A DNA stretch of 10,490 bases from CAXBMB01 sp963976695 (lineage in GTDB: Bacteria > Pseudomonadota > Alphaproteobacteria > Kiloniellales > DSM-21159): the NCBI GenBank assembly GCA_963976695.1, contig CAXBMB010000107.1:1-10490 (forward strand), read 5' to 3'. The notes under the pieces were generated by a model that was not told where the DNA came from, searched no databases, and saw only the letters and a list, made by a program, of their open reading frames with translations. Positions 1 through 5,651 of this stretch are shown here, piece after piece. How positions within the stretch are numbered: the stretch's first letter is position 1; each line of letters begins with the position of its first letter. A program made the translations under genes and the position numbers.

Positions 1-118
1 CCAGTCACGCAAAGAAAGAACACCCATTCGGCAGGGCCGGGGCGAAGAAGGCTTCACAAACGACGCGAATCGCGACAGGCTGCCCGCTGTTTTCGACCTC
101 TCCCGGATGCCGACCTGA

Positions 119-307
119 ATGAAACTTTCAAGCCGCACCCCAAACCACCAGCCTGTGGAACGTCGCCTCATGGAACGTCGCCTCATGGAACGCCACCTCA
201 CGGAACGCCGCGACGCCAAGCGTCGAGGCCGGCGGGCCTCCGGCGCGGCGCGGCTAAGTCGCCGTTGTCTGCCAACTGAATTATTGATGGAACCGCTCGC
301 ACCGTGA
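119..307 (+). CDS. possible Arg-rich upstream ORF (62 codons), doubtful
   Basis: An open frame begins at ATG 119 and ends at a TGA (305-307) that overlaps the GTG start of the next gene, giving a GTGA junction of the kind used for translational coupling. Its middle is written by the 15-bp tandem repeat, so the peptide repeats the block MERRL and is very rich in Arg. I see no clear Shine-Dalgarno before the ATG, no recognisable domain, and no hydrophobic segment. It could be a leader peptide that couples ribosomes onto the membrane-protein gene. More probably it is a chance frame through repeat DNA whose unit length is a multiple of three. Confidence 0.18.
   Translation: MKLSSRTPNHQPVERRLMERRLMERHLTERRDAKRRGRRASGAARLSRRCLPTELLMEPLAP
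151..209 (+). repeat. 15-bp degenerate tandem repeat, about 4 copies
   Basis: Copies are GCCTGTGGAACGTC (151-164, one base short), GCCTCATGGAACGTC (165-179), GCCTCATGGAACGCC (180-194) and ACCTCACGGAACGCC (195-209). The array lies about 95 bp before the start of the SpmA/SpmB-type gene. No function is known to me. It is one of several unrelated-length arrays found in 5' flanks in this window. Confidence 0.8.
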
Positions 308-1671
308 ATTTGGTCTTTTTCGCCCTGGTCGCCATTTCCTTCGTCGTCGCCGCCGGTCGGCAAGTTTTTTGGTCGCCCGGTAACGAGGATGAATTCTCCC
401 CGATGTCCATCCTGGGCTCGGAAATGATCCAGGCCGCCAGCGCCTCGGTCGAACTGGCCATCGGGCTGGTGGGCGTGATGACCCTGTTCCTCGGGTTGAT
501 GAAAATCGCCGAGGCCGGCGGGCTGCTGACCATCATCGCCAAGACCGTGCGCCCCCTGATGGTTCGGCTCTTTCCCGACGTGCCCGCCGAGCATCCGGCC
601 ATGGGGGCGATGATCATGAATATTTCAGCCAATGCGCTGGGATTGGGAAACGCGGCCACGCCCTTTGGCATTCGCGCCATGGAAGAGTTGGACAAGCTCA
701 ATCCCCACAAGGGAACCGCCACCGATGCCATGGCGCTGTTTCTGGCCATCAACACCTCAAGCGTCACGCTGCTGCCGACCGGCGTGATCGCCCTTCGCGC
801 GGCGCTTGGATCCAACGACCCCGCCGGCATCGTGCCGACAACTCTGGTGGCGACAATCGCCTCGACCACCTTCGCGATTATCATCGCCAAGAGTCTGGCG
901 CGCTTCTTTCCGGTCGTTCCCCTGTCGGCCCAGGCGGCGGGCCAGTCGGCCTCGCTCGATCTGGTGCACCCGGACGATGAGAGCGCCAGCGATCCGGCGG
1001 CCCCCTACCGGGACGCGCCAAGCGCCTCGGCCATGGGAGCGGGCTTCAACACCGGCAGCAACGGCTATCCGCTTTGGGTCTCCGCCTTGGTGCTGCTGGG
1101 CATCGCCGCCCTGGTGCCGTTGACCGTGCTCTACGGCAAGATCGTCGCGCCGTGGATTATTCCCGGCCTGATGATGGCGTTCCTCGGGTTCGGCTACTTT
1201 AGAAAGGTGAGAATTTACGAGGTTTTTGTCGAGGGCGCCAAAGACGGCTTCCAGGTCGCGCTCCGGATTATTCCCTATCTGGTCGCCATCCTCGTCGCCG
1301 TCGCCATGTTTCGGGCAAGCGGGGCGCTGGAGGTCATCATCACGCCGCTGGGCGCCTTGACCTCCCTTGTCGGCCTACCAGCCGAGGCCCTGCCCATGGC
1401 GCTGCTTCGCCCGCTTTCCGGCTCGGGGGCCTACGGTTTGATGGCGTCGATCATGGAAGACCCGGCGATTGGACCGGACAGCTATACCGGCTATCTGGTG
1501 TCGACCCTCCAGGGGTCGACGGAAACGACCTTCTATGTGCTGGCGGTCTACTTCGGGGCCATCCAGGTCCGCCGCATTCGCCACGCCCTGGCCGCCGGCC
1601 TGTCCGCCGATGTGATCGGGGTGATCGCGGCGGTGATCATCACCGGCTTGCTTTATGGCGGGTTAAATTGA
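304..1671 (+). CDS. SpmA/SpmB-type fused nucleoside-recognition (Gate) domain membrane protein
   Basis: This is an integral inner-membrane protein of 455 residues carrying two Gate/nucleoside-recognition domains (PF07670 type) in tandem. The N-terminal half resembles SpmA: a hydrophobic segment at 1-17, the signature GLGNAATPFGIRAMEEL around 114-130, and NTSSVTLLPTGVIALR at 150-165. The C-terminal half resembles SpmB: RPLSGSGAYGLM at 369-380 and QGSTETTFYVLAVYFG at 403-418. A polar linker at about 205-255 joins the halves. In spore formers SpmA and SpmB are separate spore-core dehydration proteins. Fused versions are common in Gram-negatives, where the substrate is not settled; transport of a nucleoside-like or other small solute is a guess. 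The start is GTG 304, because an in-frame TGA lies at 277-279 and no ATG intervenes; the Shine-Dalgarno is weak (GATGGA). It converges on the kinase gene, with 65 bp between the stops. Confidence 0.85.
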   Translation: MNLVFFALVAISFVVAAGRQVFWSPGNEDEFSPMSILGSEMIQAASASVELAIGLVGVMTLFLGLMKIAEAGGLLTIIAKTVRPLMVRLFPDVPAEHPAMGAMIMNISANALGLGNAATPFGIRAMEELDKLNPHKGTATDAMALFLAINTSSVTLLPTGVIALRAALGSNDPAGIVPTTLVATIASTTFAIIIAKSLARFFPVVPLSAQAAGQSASLDLVHPDDESASDPAAPYRDAPSASAMGAGFNTGSNGYPLWVSALVLLGIAALVPLTVLYGKIVAPWIIPGLMMAFLGFGYFRKVRIYEVFVEGAKDGFQVALRIIPYLVAILVAVAMFRASGALEVIITPLGALTSLVGLPAEALPMALLRPLSGSGAYGLMASIMEDPAIGPDSYTGYLVSTLQGSTETTFYVLAVYFGAIQVRRIRHALAAGLSADVIGVIAAVIITGLLYGGLN

Positions 1672-1690
1672 TACGCCGCCGATCGATTGG

Positions 1691-1724
1691 CCGGTGATCG
1701 ACCGGAAAACCAGCGCCCGGCGCT
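1691..1724. terminator. small inverted repeats between convergent genes, weak terminator candidate
   Basis: Between the convergent stops are CCGGT-GATCG-ACCGG (1691-1705) and AGCGCC-C-GGCGCT (1712-1724). Both are GC-rich and could form short hairpins on either strand. No T-tract follows either one, so intrinsic termination is only a possibility suggested by position. Confidence 0.25.
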
Positions 1725-1736
1725 TCGACCCCGACG

Positions 1737-2870
1737 CTAAAGCGCACTCAGCGCCTGGGCGGTCTGCCGGTACCAGCGCGCCAGCGGAGCGGAAAGCGGG
1801 TGGCTTTCGGCCCAGCGCGCGCCCCGCAGGCACAATAGCTGGGCTTGATCCAGGGTCACGCCCACCTTATCCCGCGCCAGGCAGAGCGCCGGATCCCACC
1901 ATTCGCCCTGGCCCTTGAGCTGGAGGATCAACCGCAGCCGCACAGCGGTGTGGAACACCCCGTAGAGCTGCAGGTAGGCCAAGGCATCGGACGGCCGCAT
2001 TTCCGGCTCAATCCGCGGCAGGAAGTGATTAAGCAGATAGGCTTCGCCGGTCGGCTCGTCAGGCATGAACTCGTCAGCCAGCATCCAAGCGACATCGTCG
2101 AGCGGGTTTCGACAGCCGCAGTTCTCCCAATCGACCCAATGGACCGAGCCATCCTCGACCATAATGGCGTTGCCCGGGCGGGCATCCCATTTGATGAAGC
2201 GCGGCGGCCCGACCGCCAGGCGAGCGGCGATCTCCGCCACCTCGAGCTGAGGGGGCGCCGGCAGCCGCTGAAGCGGCAGCGCCGCCGGGGTCATGATGAA
2301 ACGTTGCAGCCACCGCCGTCGGCTTCCCAGCACCGCCACCTGCCGATTTAGGTCGGCGCGGTCGGCGGCCTGGCGTATTTTCACCAGCGATTCCAGCGCG
2401 GGAGCCAGGCAGTAACGCACCCGGTCCTGGGGCGCACGCGCCAAAACCTGCGACAGACGCGGCCCCGACAAATCCTGTTGAAACAGCCAGCCCTCCAGAT
2501 AGGCCAGCACCGCCGGAACCGGGGCGCCCTGTTGGCGAAGCGCGCGAAGCACCAGCACCTCCAGATCGGCGCGTTTTACCGAGCGTCGGCGGGTGGCGAT
2601 CAAGCTTTGTCCATCTTCGAAAATCAGACGAAACGACCGGCGTCCGCGCCCGCCCGGCTCGGCATAGCCGCGAACCTTGCGCTGAAAACAGCGTTCGGCG
2701 AGCGCCACCGCATTCGGAATCCGGGTGGCGGCGGTCTGCTTACCGCCCGGCTGTCCCGCGCCGCGACGCGCCGCCACGGCGCCATCCTTGCGCCCCTTTG
2801 CCGGTCGATCTTCCGGCTGCGCCACCAGCCTGTCGTCCGGCCCGTCGTCTGGCCGTTCCGCTGTTGCCAC
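1737..2870 (-). CDS. APH-like phosphotransferase (small-molecule kinase)
   Basis: This is a 377-residue protein of the aminoglycoside phosphotransferase/choline kinase fold (PF01636-like). After a low-complexity, charged, Pro/Gly-rich N-terminus (about 1-50) comes an N-lobe. It includes a helix ADLEVLVLRALRQQGAPVP (101-119) with a likely structural Glu at 104, followed by the hinge stretch WLFQQDLSG. The catalytic loop reads FIKWDARPGNAI (225-236): Asp229 and Asn234 fit the HxDxxxxN pattern, but Lys replaces the usual His. The metal-binding motif is VDWENCGCRNPLDDVAW (246-262), with Asp247. The residues of a phosphotransferase are therefore present, but substrate cannot be read from sequence. 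It is not evidence of antibiotic resistance. The start is GTG 2870, preceded on the coding strand by GGGGTAGGAC. It is divergent from the DUF1491 gene and convergent with the SpmA/SpmB gene. Confidence 0.72.
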   Translation of the reverse strand: MATAERPDDGPDDRLVAQPEDRPAKGRKDGAVAARRGAGQPGGKQTAATRIPNAVALAERCFQRKVRGYAEPGGRGRRSFRLIFEDGQSLIATRRRSVKRADLEVLVLRALRQQGAPVPAVLAYLEGWLFQQDLSGPRLSQVLARAPQDRVRYCLAPALESLVKIRQAADRADLNRQVAVLGSRRRWLQRFIMTPAALPLQRLPAPPQLEVAEIAARLAVGPPRFIKWDARPGNAIMVEDGSVHWVDWENCGCRNPLDDVAWMLADEFMPDEPTGEAYLLNHFLPRIEPEMRPSDALAYLQLYGVFHTAVRLRLILQLKGQGEWWDPALCLARDKVGVTLDQAQLLCLRGARWAESHPLSAPLARWYRQTAQALSAL

Positions 2871-2934
2871 GTCCTACCCCGCCTCAAAGCTGAAACCTTA
2901 GCCTGTGATCGACGTGGAAAGAAGCGCGCCGCGC

Positions 2935-2982
2935 GTCAATTCCACTGTCAATTCCATCGTCAATCCTATCGTCAATCCGCCG
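2935..2982 (-). repeat. exact-period 12-bp tandem repeat, 4 copies, carrying TTGAC on the kinase sense strand
   Basis: Plus-strand copies are GTCAATTCCACT, GTCAATTCCATC, GTCAATCCTATC and GTCAATCCGCCG, in perfect 12-bp register. Read in the direction of the kinase gene they give ATTGAC four times, each containing the -35-like string TTGAC. The array sits 65-112 bp upstream of the kinase GTG. A 7-bp GC-rich inverted repeat overlaps its outer end (CGCCGCC 2978-2984, GGCGGCG 3000-3006). It may hold regulator sites or multiplied -35 elements; no function is demonstrated. Confidence 0.8.
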
Positions 2983-3149
2983 CCACTCGGCTGACAAACG
3001 GCGGCGTCACCGCTCACACGAAATAACCGCGTGCCGCTATTTAAACCGATCTGACGCTAGTACAATCCATTCTCAGCAGGTAACTTGCCGAACCTCAAGA
3101 CCTGACCGGCCGCATGCAATGATTCCAACCGCTTTTTTCGGCAAGCCCG

Positions 3150-3488
3150 ATGTTTGAAGAACGACTGCCAACCCATCTTTGGCTCATGGCCGCCGTGCGT
3201 CAGTGCAATGATCGCGGCCAGCACGCCTATATCCTGCACAAGGGCGAACGGCTTGGCGGCTTGGTGCTGTTGAAGCTGGTGCATCGCGGCGGCCAGGCGT
3301 CGCTCTACGTTCAACAGCGCGACCTGGAAGGCGCCATGGGCTGGATGTCCGTGCTGAAGGCGGAGAACGCCTCGGAAGTGGAGGCTAACGCCTACATCGC
3401 GCGCAATCGGCAAAGGGACCCGGACCTTTGGGTCGTCGAGATCGAAAGCCCGCCGGACAGCTTTCCTTTCGAGGGCAAGCGGTTCTGA
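3150..3488 (+). CDS. DUF1491 family protein
   Basis: This is a 112-residue soluble protein matching the DUF1491 family (PF07372), which I know only from Alphaproteobacteria and which has no assigned function. Family hallmarks seen are RLPTHLWLMAAVRQCN near the start, the GGLVLLKLVHRGG core (35-47), the QQRDLEGAMGWM stretch (54-65), and the C-terminal EANAYIARNRQRDPDLWVVEIE (78-99). There is no signal peptide or membrane segment. Its length is normal for the family, so the gene appears intact. ATG 3150 fits the family's short N-terminus, although no clear Shine-Dalgarno precedes it. A TACAAT hexamer at 3061-3066 could be a -10 element, but a matching -35 is lacking. The gene stands alone and ends ten bases before a strong terminator shared with the convergent phaZ gene. 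Confidence 0.85.
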   Translation: MFEERLPTHLWLMAAVRQCNDRGQHAYILHKGERLGGLVLLKLVHRGGQASLYVQQRDLEGAMGWMSVLKAENASEVEANAYIARNRQRDPDLWVVEIESPPDSFPFEGKRF

Positions 3489-3497
3489 GCAGCGGCA

Positions 3498-3534
3498 CAA
3501 AAAAACCCCACCTGCCGCAAGGTGGGTTTTTTTG
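3498..3534. terminator. bidirectional rho-independent terminator
   Basis: The stem CCCACCT (3507-3513) pairs with AGGTGGG (3520-3526) around a GCCGCA loop. It is extended by seven A (3499-3505) opposite seven T (3527-3533), with one bulged C at 3506. Because the A-tract and T-tract flank the stem symmetrically, it can end transcripts from both the DUF1491 gene (+) and phaZ (-). It lies 10 bp after one stop and 30 bp after the other. Confidence 0.93.
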
Positions 3535-3563
3535 CGGCGACAAGCCCGATTAACGACGTTGGA

Positions 3564-4790
3564 TCATCTGTGTTGGCGAATGAAGGCGGCGATGCGCGGT
3601 TTGATAACCTCGCGCCAGCGGCGGCCATTGAAAATGCCGTAGTGCCCCACGCCCTTTTGCAGATGATCGGACTGCATCGACGCCGGCAGATTGGCGCAAA
3701 GCTTGTGGGCGGCGGTGGTCTGGCCGGGGGCCGAAATATCGTCCAACTCGCCTTCTACGGTCAGCAGCGCGGTTTTGGTGATGTCTTGCGGCCGCACCGG
3801 AATATCGCGCCACTTGAACTCGCCGTTGGGAAGCAGATGGGTCTGGAAGATTTTTTCCACCGTTTCCAAGTAGTAGGCCGCCGGCGAGTCCATCACCGCC
3901 AAATATTCATCATAGAACTTGCGATGCGCCTCGGCCGAGTCGCCATCACCTTCAATCAGATGATGAAACATGTTGATGTGGGCATTCACGTGACGCGAGG
4001 CGTTCATGGTGATGAAACTGCCCAATTGCAGAAAACCGGGATAGACCCGTCGTCCGCCCCCCGGATAGTAGCTGGGAACCTCCGAAACCACCGTGCGCTC
4101 GAACCACCCGATCGGCTTGCTTTCGCCGAATTCCGTAACCTGAGTGGGCGCGGCGCGGGGATCCACCGGACCCCCCATCAGCGTCATGGTCTTGGGCTGG
4201 GCCGGATCATCGGCCGTGGCCAGCAGGGCGACCGCGCTCAACACCAGCGGCGCGGGCTGGCACACCGCCATGACGTTGAGGTCCGGCGCCAGGAGCCGCA
4301 TAAACTCCAGCAGGTAGTCGATATATTCGTCCAGGCCGAACTTGCCGCATTCCAGCGGCGCCAGGCGGGCGTCGACCCAATCGGTCACATAGACCTCGTG
4401 ATCGTCCACCAAGGCCTGGACCGTGCCGCGCAACAGGGTGGCGTGATGGCCGCTCATCGGCGCCACCAGAAGGATTTTCGGCACTTTCCCCAGCGCGCCC
4501 TTGCACACGAAGCGCTCAAGCTTGCAAAAGGGTTTTTCCCGGATCAACGTTTGGGTAACCGGCGTGCGCTTGCCGCTCCACAGGACATCCTGGATGTCCC
4601 AAGCCGGTTTGCCGCGTTTGCAAACCACCGACTCCGCGACTTCCAGCCCGGCCACCATCGATCTGCCGAACGGGGTATAGGAAAGCGGAACAAACGGATG
4701 GCTCAAGATATCCTTCGTCAGGTCTCCCATCATCCGCCAAGGCATTAGCGCGGTATTCTGGAAGTCATACATCCTGTAAAGAGAGATCAT
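3564..4790 (-). CDS. phaZ: intracellular polyhydroxyalkanoate depolymerase
   Basis: This cytoplasmic enzyme hydrolyses native polyhydroxybutyrate granules to mobilise stored carbon. The 408-residue product has the family's N-terminus (LYRMYDFQNTALMPWR) and an alpha/beta-hydrolase core with KILLVAPMSGHHATLLRG. Its nucleophile elbow reads VMAVCQPAPL, where Cys177 takes the place of the lipase-box Ser, as in the intracellular PhaZ of Ralstonia eutropha. The acid residue lies in VEGELDDISA (Asp350 or Asp351) and the catalytic His383 in GVGHYGIFNG. Spacing between the three matches the R. eutropha triad closely. There is no signal peptide, as expected for an intracellular enzyme. I chose ATG 4790 because it gives the family-like start. 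The frame stays open to a GTG at 4844, but that codon lies inside the GGCGCC repeat and has no Shine-Dalgarno. ATG 4772 is another possible start. No synthase or phasin gene is adjacent. Confidence 0.93.
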   Translation of the reverse strand: MISLYRMYDFQNTALMPWRMMGDLTKDILSHPFVPLSYTPFGRSMVAGLEVAESVVCKRGKPAWDIQDVLWSGKRTPVTQTLIREKPFCKLERFVCKGALGKVPKILLVAPMSGHHATLLRGTVQALVDDHEVYVTDWVDARLAPLECGKFGLDEYIDYLLEFMRLLAPDLNVMAVCQPAPLVLSAVALLATADDPAQPKTMTLMGGPVDPRAAPTQVTEFGESKPIGWFERTVVSEVPSYYPGGGRRVYPGFLQLGSFITMNASRHVNAHINMFHHLIEGDGDSAEAHRKFYDEYLAVMDSPAAYYLETVEKIFQTHLLPNGEFKWRDIPVRPQDITKTALLTVEGELDDISAPGQTTAAHKLCANLPASMQSDHLQKGVGHYGIFNGRRWREVIKPRIAAFIRQHR

Positions 4791-4831
4791 GAAACAACCC
4801 ATTGCAGTTAAACACAAAGGCACCAAGGTCC

Positions 4832-4873
4832 GGCGCCAAACCACTGTGGCGCCAAATTACCGTGGCGCCGACC
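4832..4873 (-). repeat. 16-bp direct repeat with GGCGCC, 3 copies
   Basis: GGCGCC occurs at 4832, 4848 and 4864, exactly 16 bp apart. The first two units read GGCGCCAAACCACTGT and GGCGCCAAATTACCGT, and the third diverges after GGCGCC. A related GGCACCAAGG at 4819-4828 may be a decayed fourth copy. The array lies 42-83 bp upstream of the phaZ start, where operators or promoter elements would be expected. Confidence 0.7.
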
Positions 4874-4944
4874 TGTCGATTTCCAACCGCCCGGGTCGAT
4901 AAAGCGGATCAAGAGATCCCGAACGCCCGGAGGCTGCTTGCAAG

Positions 4945-5026
4945 ATTTCCGCACGCCATTTCCAACATGCGATTCCAGCGTGCGATTTCCAGCGTGTTAT
5001 TCCAGCGTGCGATTTTTCCACCTGCC
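4945..5026 (-). repeat. 13/14-bp degenerate tandem repeat, 6 copies
   Basis: Successive units are ATTTCCGCACGCC (4945-4957), ATTTCCAACATGCG (4958-4971), ATTCCAGCGTGCG (4972-4984), ATTTCCAGCGTGTT (4985-4998), ATTCCAGCGTGCG (4999-5011) and ATTTTTCCACCTGCC (5012-5026). Lengths alternate 13, 14, 13, 14, 13, 15, mostly through T-run changes after the initial A. Copies three and five are identical, which suggests a 27-bp duplication. A stray related unit lies at 4879-4890. The array is about 155-236 bp upstream of phaZ. Confidence 0.82.
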
Positions 5027-5192
5027 ATCGTGTTCCTTTGCAAGTGTCCCGGACTCCGAACCAAGGAACCGAAAATCGCCGCGATCAAACCGGCGGCCAG
5101 ACGAAAATCCGTGCGGCCAGGAACTCAAAAAAGTCGTCGGGGAAGCTGAAAACCGGTTGGCTGCTTTCCCTGCCACGATGCGGAATTCCCTG

Positions 5193-5235
5193 CCGAAAAG
5201 TTCTTCGCATGCGCAATATCATGCAGAAGAACCGG
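5193..5235. other. strong imperfect stem-loop in the phaZ-degP gap
   Basis: GTTCTTCGCATG (5200-5211) pairs with CATGCAGAAGAAC (5220-5232) over 12 base pairs, with one bulged A at 5225 and the loop CGCAATAT. CCG (5193-5195) and CGG (5233-5235) can extend it past an AAAA bulge. No T-tract follows on either side, so it is not an ordinary terminator. It could be part of a structured RNA, an operator palindrome or a dispersed repeat. Confidence 0.6.
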
Positions 5236-5286
5236 TGCTTTAAAAGTTAAATTATGACCGTTTTGCCACATTTTTTTTGCATTTCA

Positions 5287-5342
5287 TTCTCACCACAAAA
5301 GAAAAATTGTTATTTTATAATCAGTTAAGGTAAAGGTGAGAA
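5287..5342 (+). promoter_or_regulatory. AT-rich island with consensus -10 hexamer flanked by an 8-bp inverted repeat
   Basis: TATAAT at 5316-5321 matches the sigma-70 -10 consensus in the most AT-rich part of an otherwise GC-rich window. No good TTGACA lies 16-18 bp before it. TTCTCACC (5287-5294) and GGTGAGAA (5335-5342) form a perfect inverted repeat around it. If it is a promoter it would give degP a leader of about 320 nt. The hexamer alone is weak evidence in AT-rich DNA. Confidence 0.3.
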
Positions 5343-5522
5343 CTTTTCCGATGCTGCGATTTTTTTCCTCTCCTTGACCGAAAAACGCCGTTTTAGTTCG
5401 ACATTTTTTCGCCCGCACCTCTTTTTCCCACCTCGCGCCGGGTTGTTTTCGCCGTCGAGTCGGTTATCCGGCCGCGCCCATTTCGATTTTTCGTGAACAA
5501 TTTGTCATCTTCAGGAAAACCC

Positions 5523-5591
5523 TTGGTAAGGCGACCGTGGTCATCTTTGGAGACGACGCTGAGCCCCACCCTTTCTAGCCAGCCTTACCGA
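5523..5591 (+). other. predicted long-range stem in the degP leader
   Basis: GGTAAGGC (5525-5532) is perfectly complementary to GCCTTACC (5582-5589). A T-A and a G-T pair extend the stem outward to about ten pairs enclosing some 49 nt. Inside is a smaller GACC-GT-GGTC hairpin. It ends about 60 bp before the degP start codon. It may be part of the 5' untranslated region of degP; a regulatory role is inference. Confidence 0.35.
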
Positions 5592-5617
5592 TGGCCGGGG
5601 GAAAAAAAAGGGCATGA

Positions 5618-5645
5618 AAGATAGCCCGAAGATAGACGGAGATAG
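5618..5645 (+). repeat. 10-11-bp AGATAG repeat, 3 copies, beside the degP start
   Basis: AAGATAG (5618-5624), AAGATAG (5629-5635) and GAGATAG (5639-5645) recur at 11- and 10-bp steps, about one helical turn. The GGAGA in the last unit is the likely Shine-Dalgarno for degP. A run of eight A at 5602-5609 lies just upstream. A 13-codon frame (ATG 5614 to TGA 5653-5655) runs through the repeats and overlaps the degP ATG. Confidence 0.55.
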
Positions 5646-5651
5646 ATTGCC

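Larger units (their letters stand above)
4791..5651. other. 861-bp intergenic region between divergent phaZ and degP
   Basis: I find no convincing gene here. The open frames near 4802-5149 and 4938-5243 run through repeat DNA, lack ribosome-binding sites and encode nothing recognisable. The region instead holds the 16-bp and 13/14-bp arrays, a nested weak inverted repeat (GTTCCTT 5032-5038 with AAGGAAC 5063-5069), a strong stem-loop at 5193-5235, an AT-rich island at about 5240-5345, and a structured segment before degP. It must carry the promoters of both flanking genes. A small RNA cannot be excluded. Confidence 0.7.

Noticed and set aside
1..118. Possible gene on the minus strand running off the left edge from an ATG at 25-27
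   Set aside because: Only nine codons are visible and there is no clear Shine-Dalgarno, so it cannot be supported.
198..890. Long minus-strand frame opposite the SpmA/SpmB-type gene
   Set aside because: It is antisense to a well-recognised membrane protein, encodes nothing recognisable, and is a normal by-product of GC-rich codon use.
3522..4748. 408-codon plus-strand frame opposite phaZ
   Set aside because: The opposite strand carries full PhaZ motifs. This frame is a mirror of GC-rich codons, with a His/Arg/Gln-rich composition and no domain.
4842..4844. GTG start that would add 18 residues to PhaZ
   Set aside because: It lies inside the GGCGCC repeat, has no Shine-Dalgarno, and the extra residues are not part of the family's usual N-terminus, which begins near the ATG at 4790.
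4945..5026. CRISPR array
   Set aside because: Units of 13-14 bp are directly adjacent with no spacers and no cas genes, so this is a simple tandem repeat.
5094..5122. Direct repeat GCGGCCAG about 20 bp apart
   Set aside because: An 8-bp GC-rich direct repeat at one place is expected by chance and has no further structure.
4802..5243. Open frames in the phaZ-degP gap as small genes
   Set aside because: They run through tandem repeats, have no ribosome-binding site and no recognisable protein features.
5522..5546. Heat-shock (sigma-32-like) promoter before degP
   Set aside because: CTTG and CATCT strings are present, but the spacer is too short for the consensus and the rest of both elements does not match.
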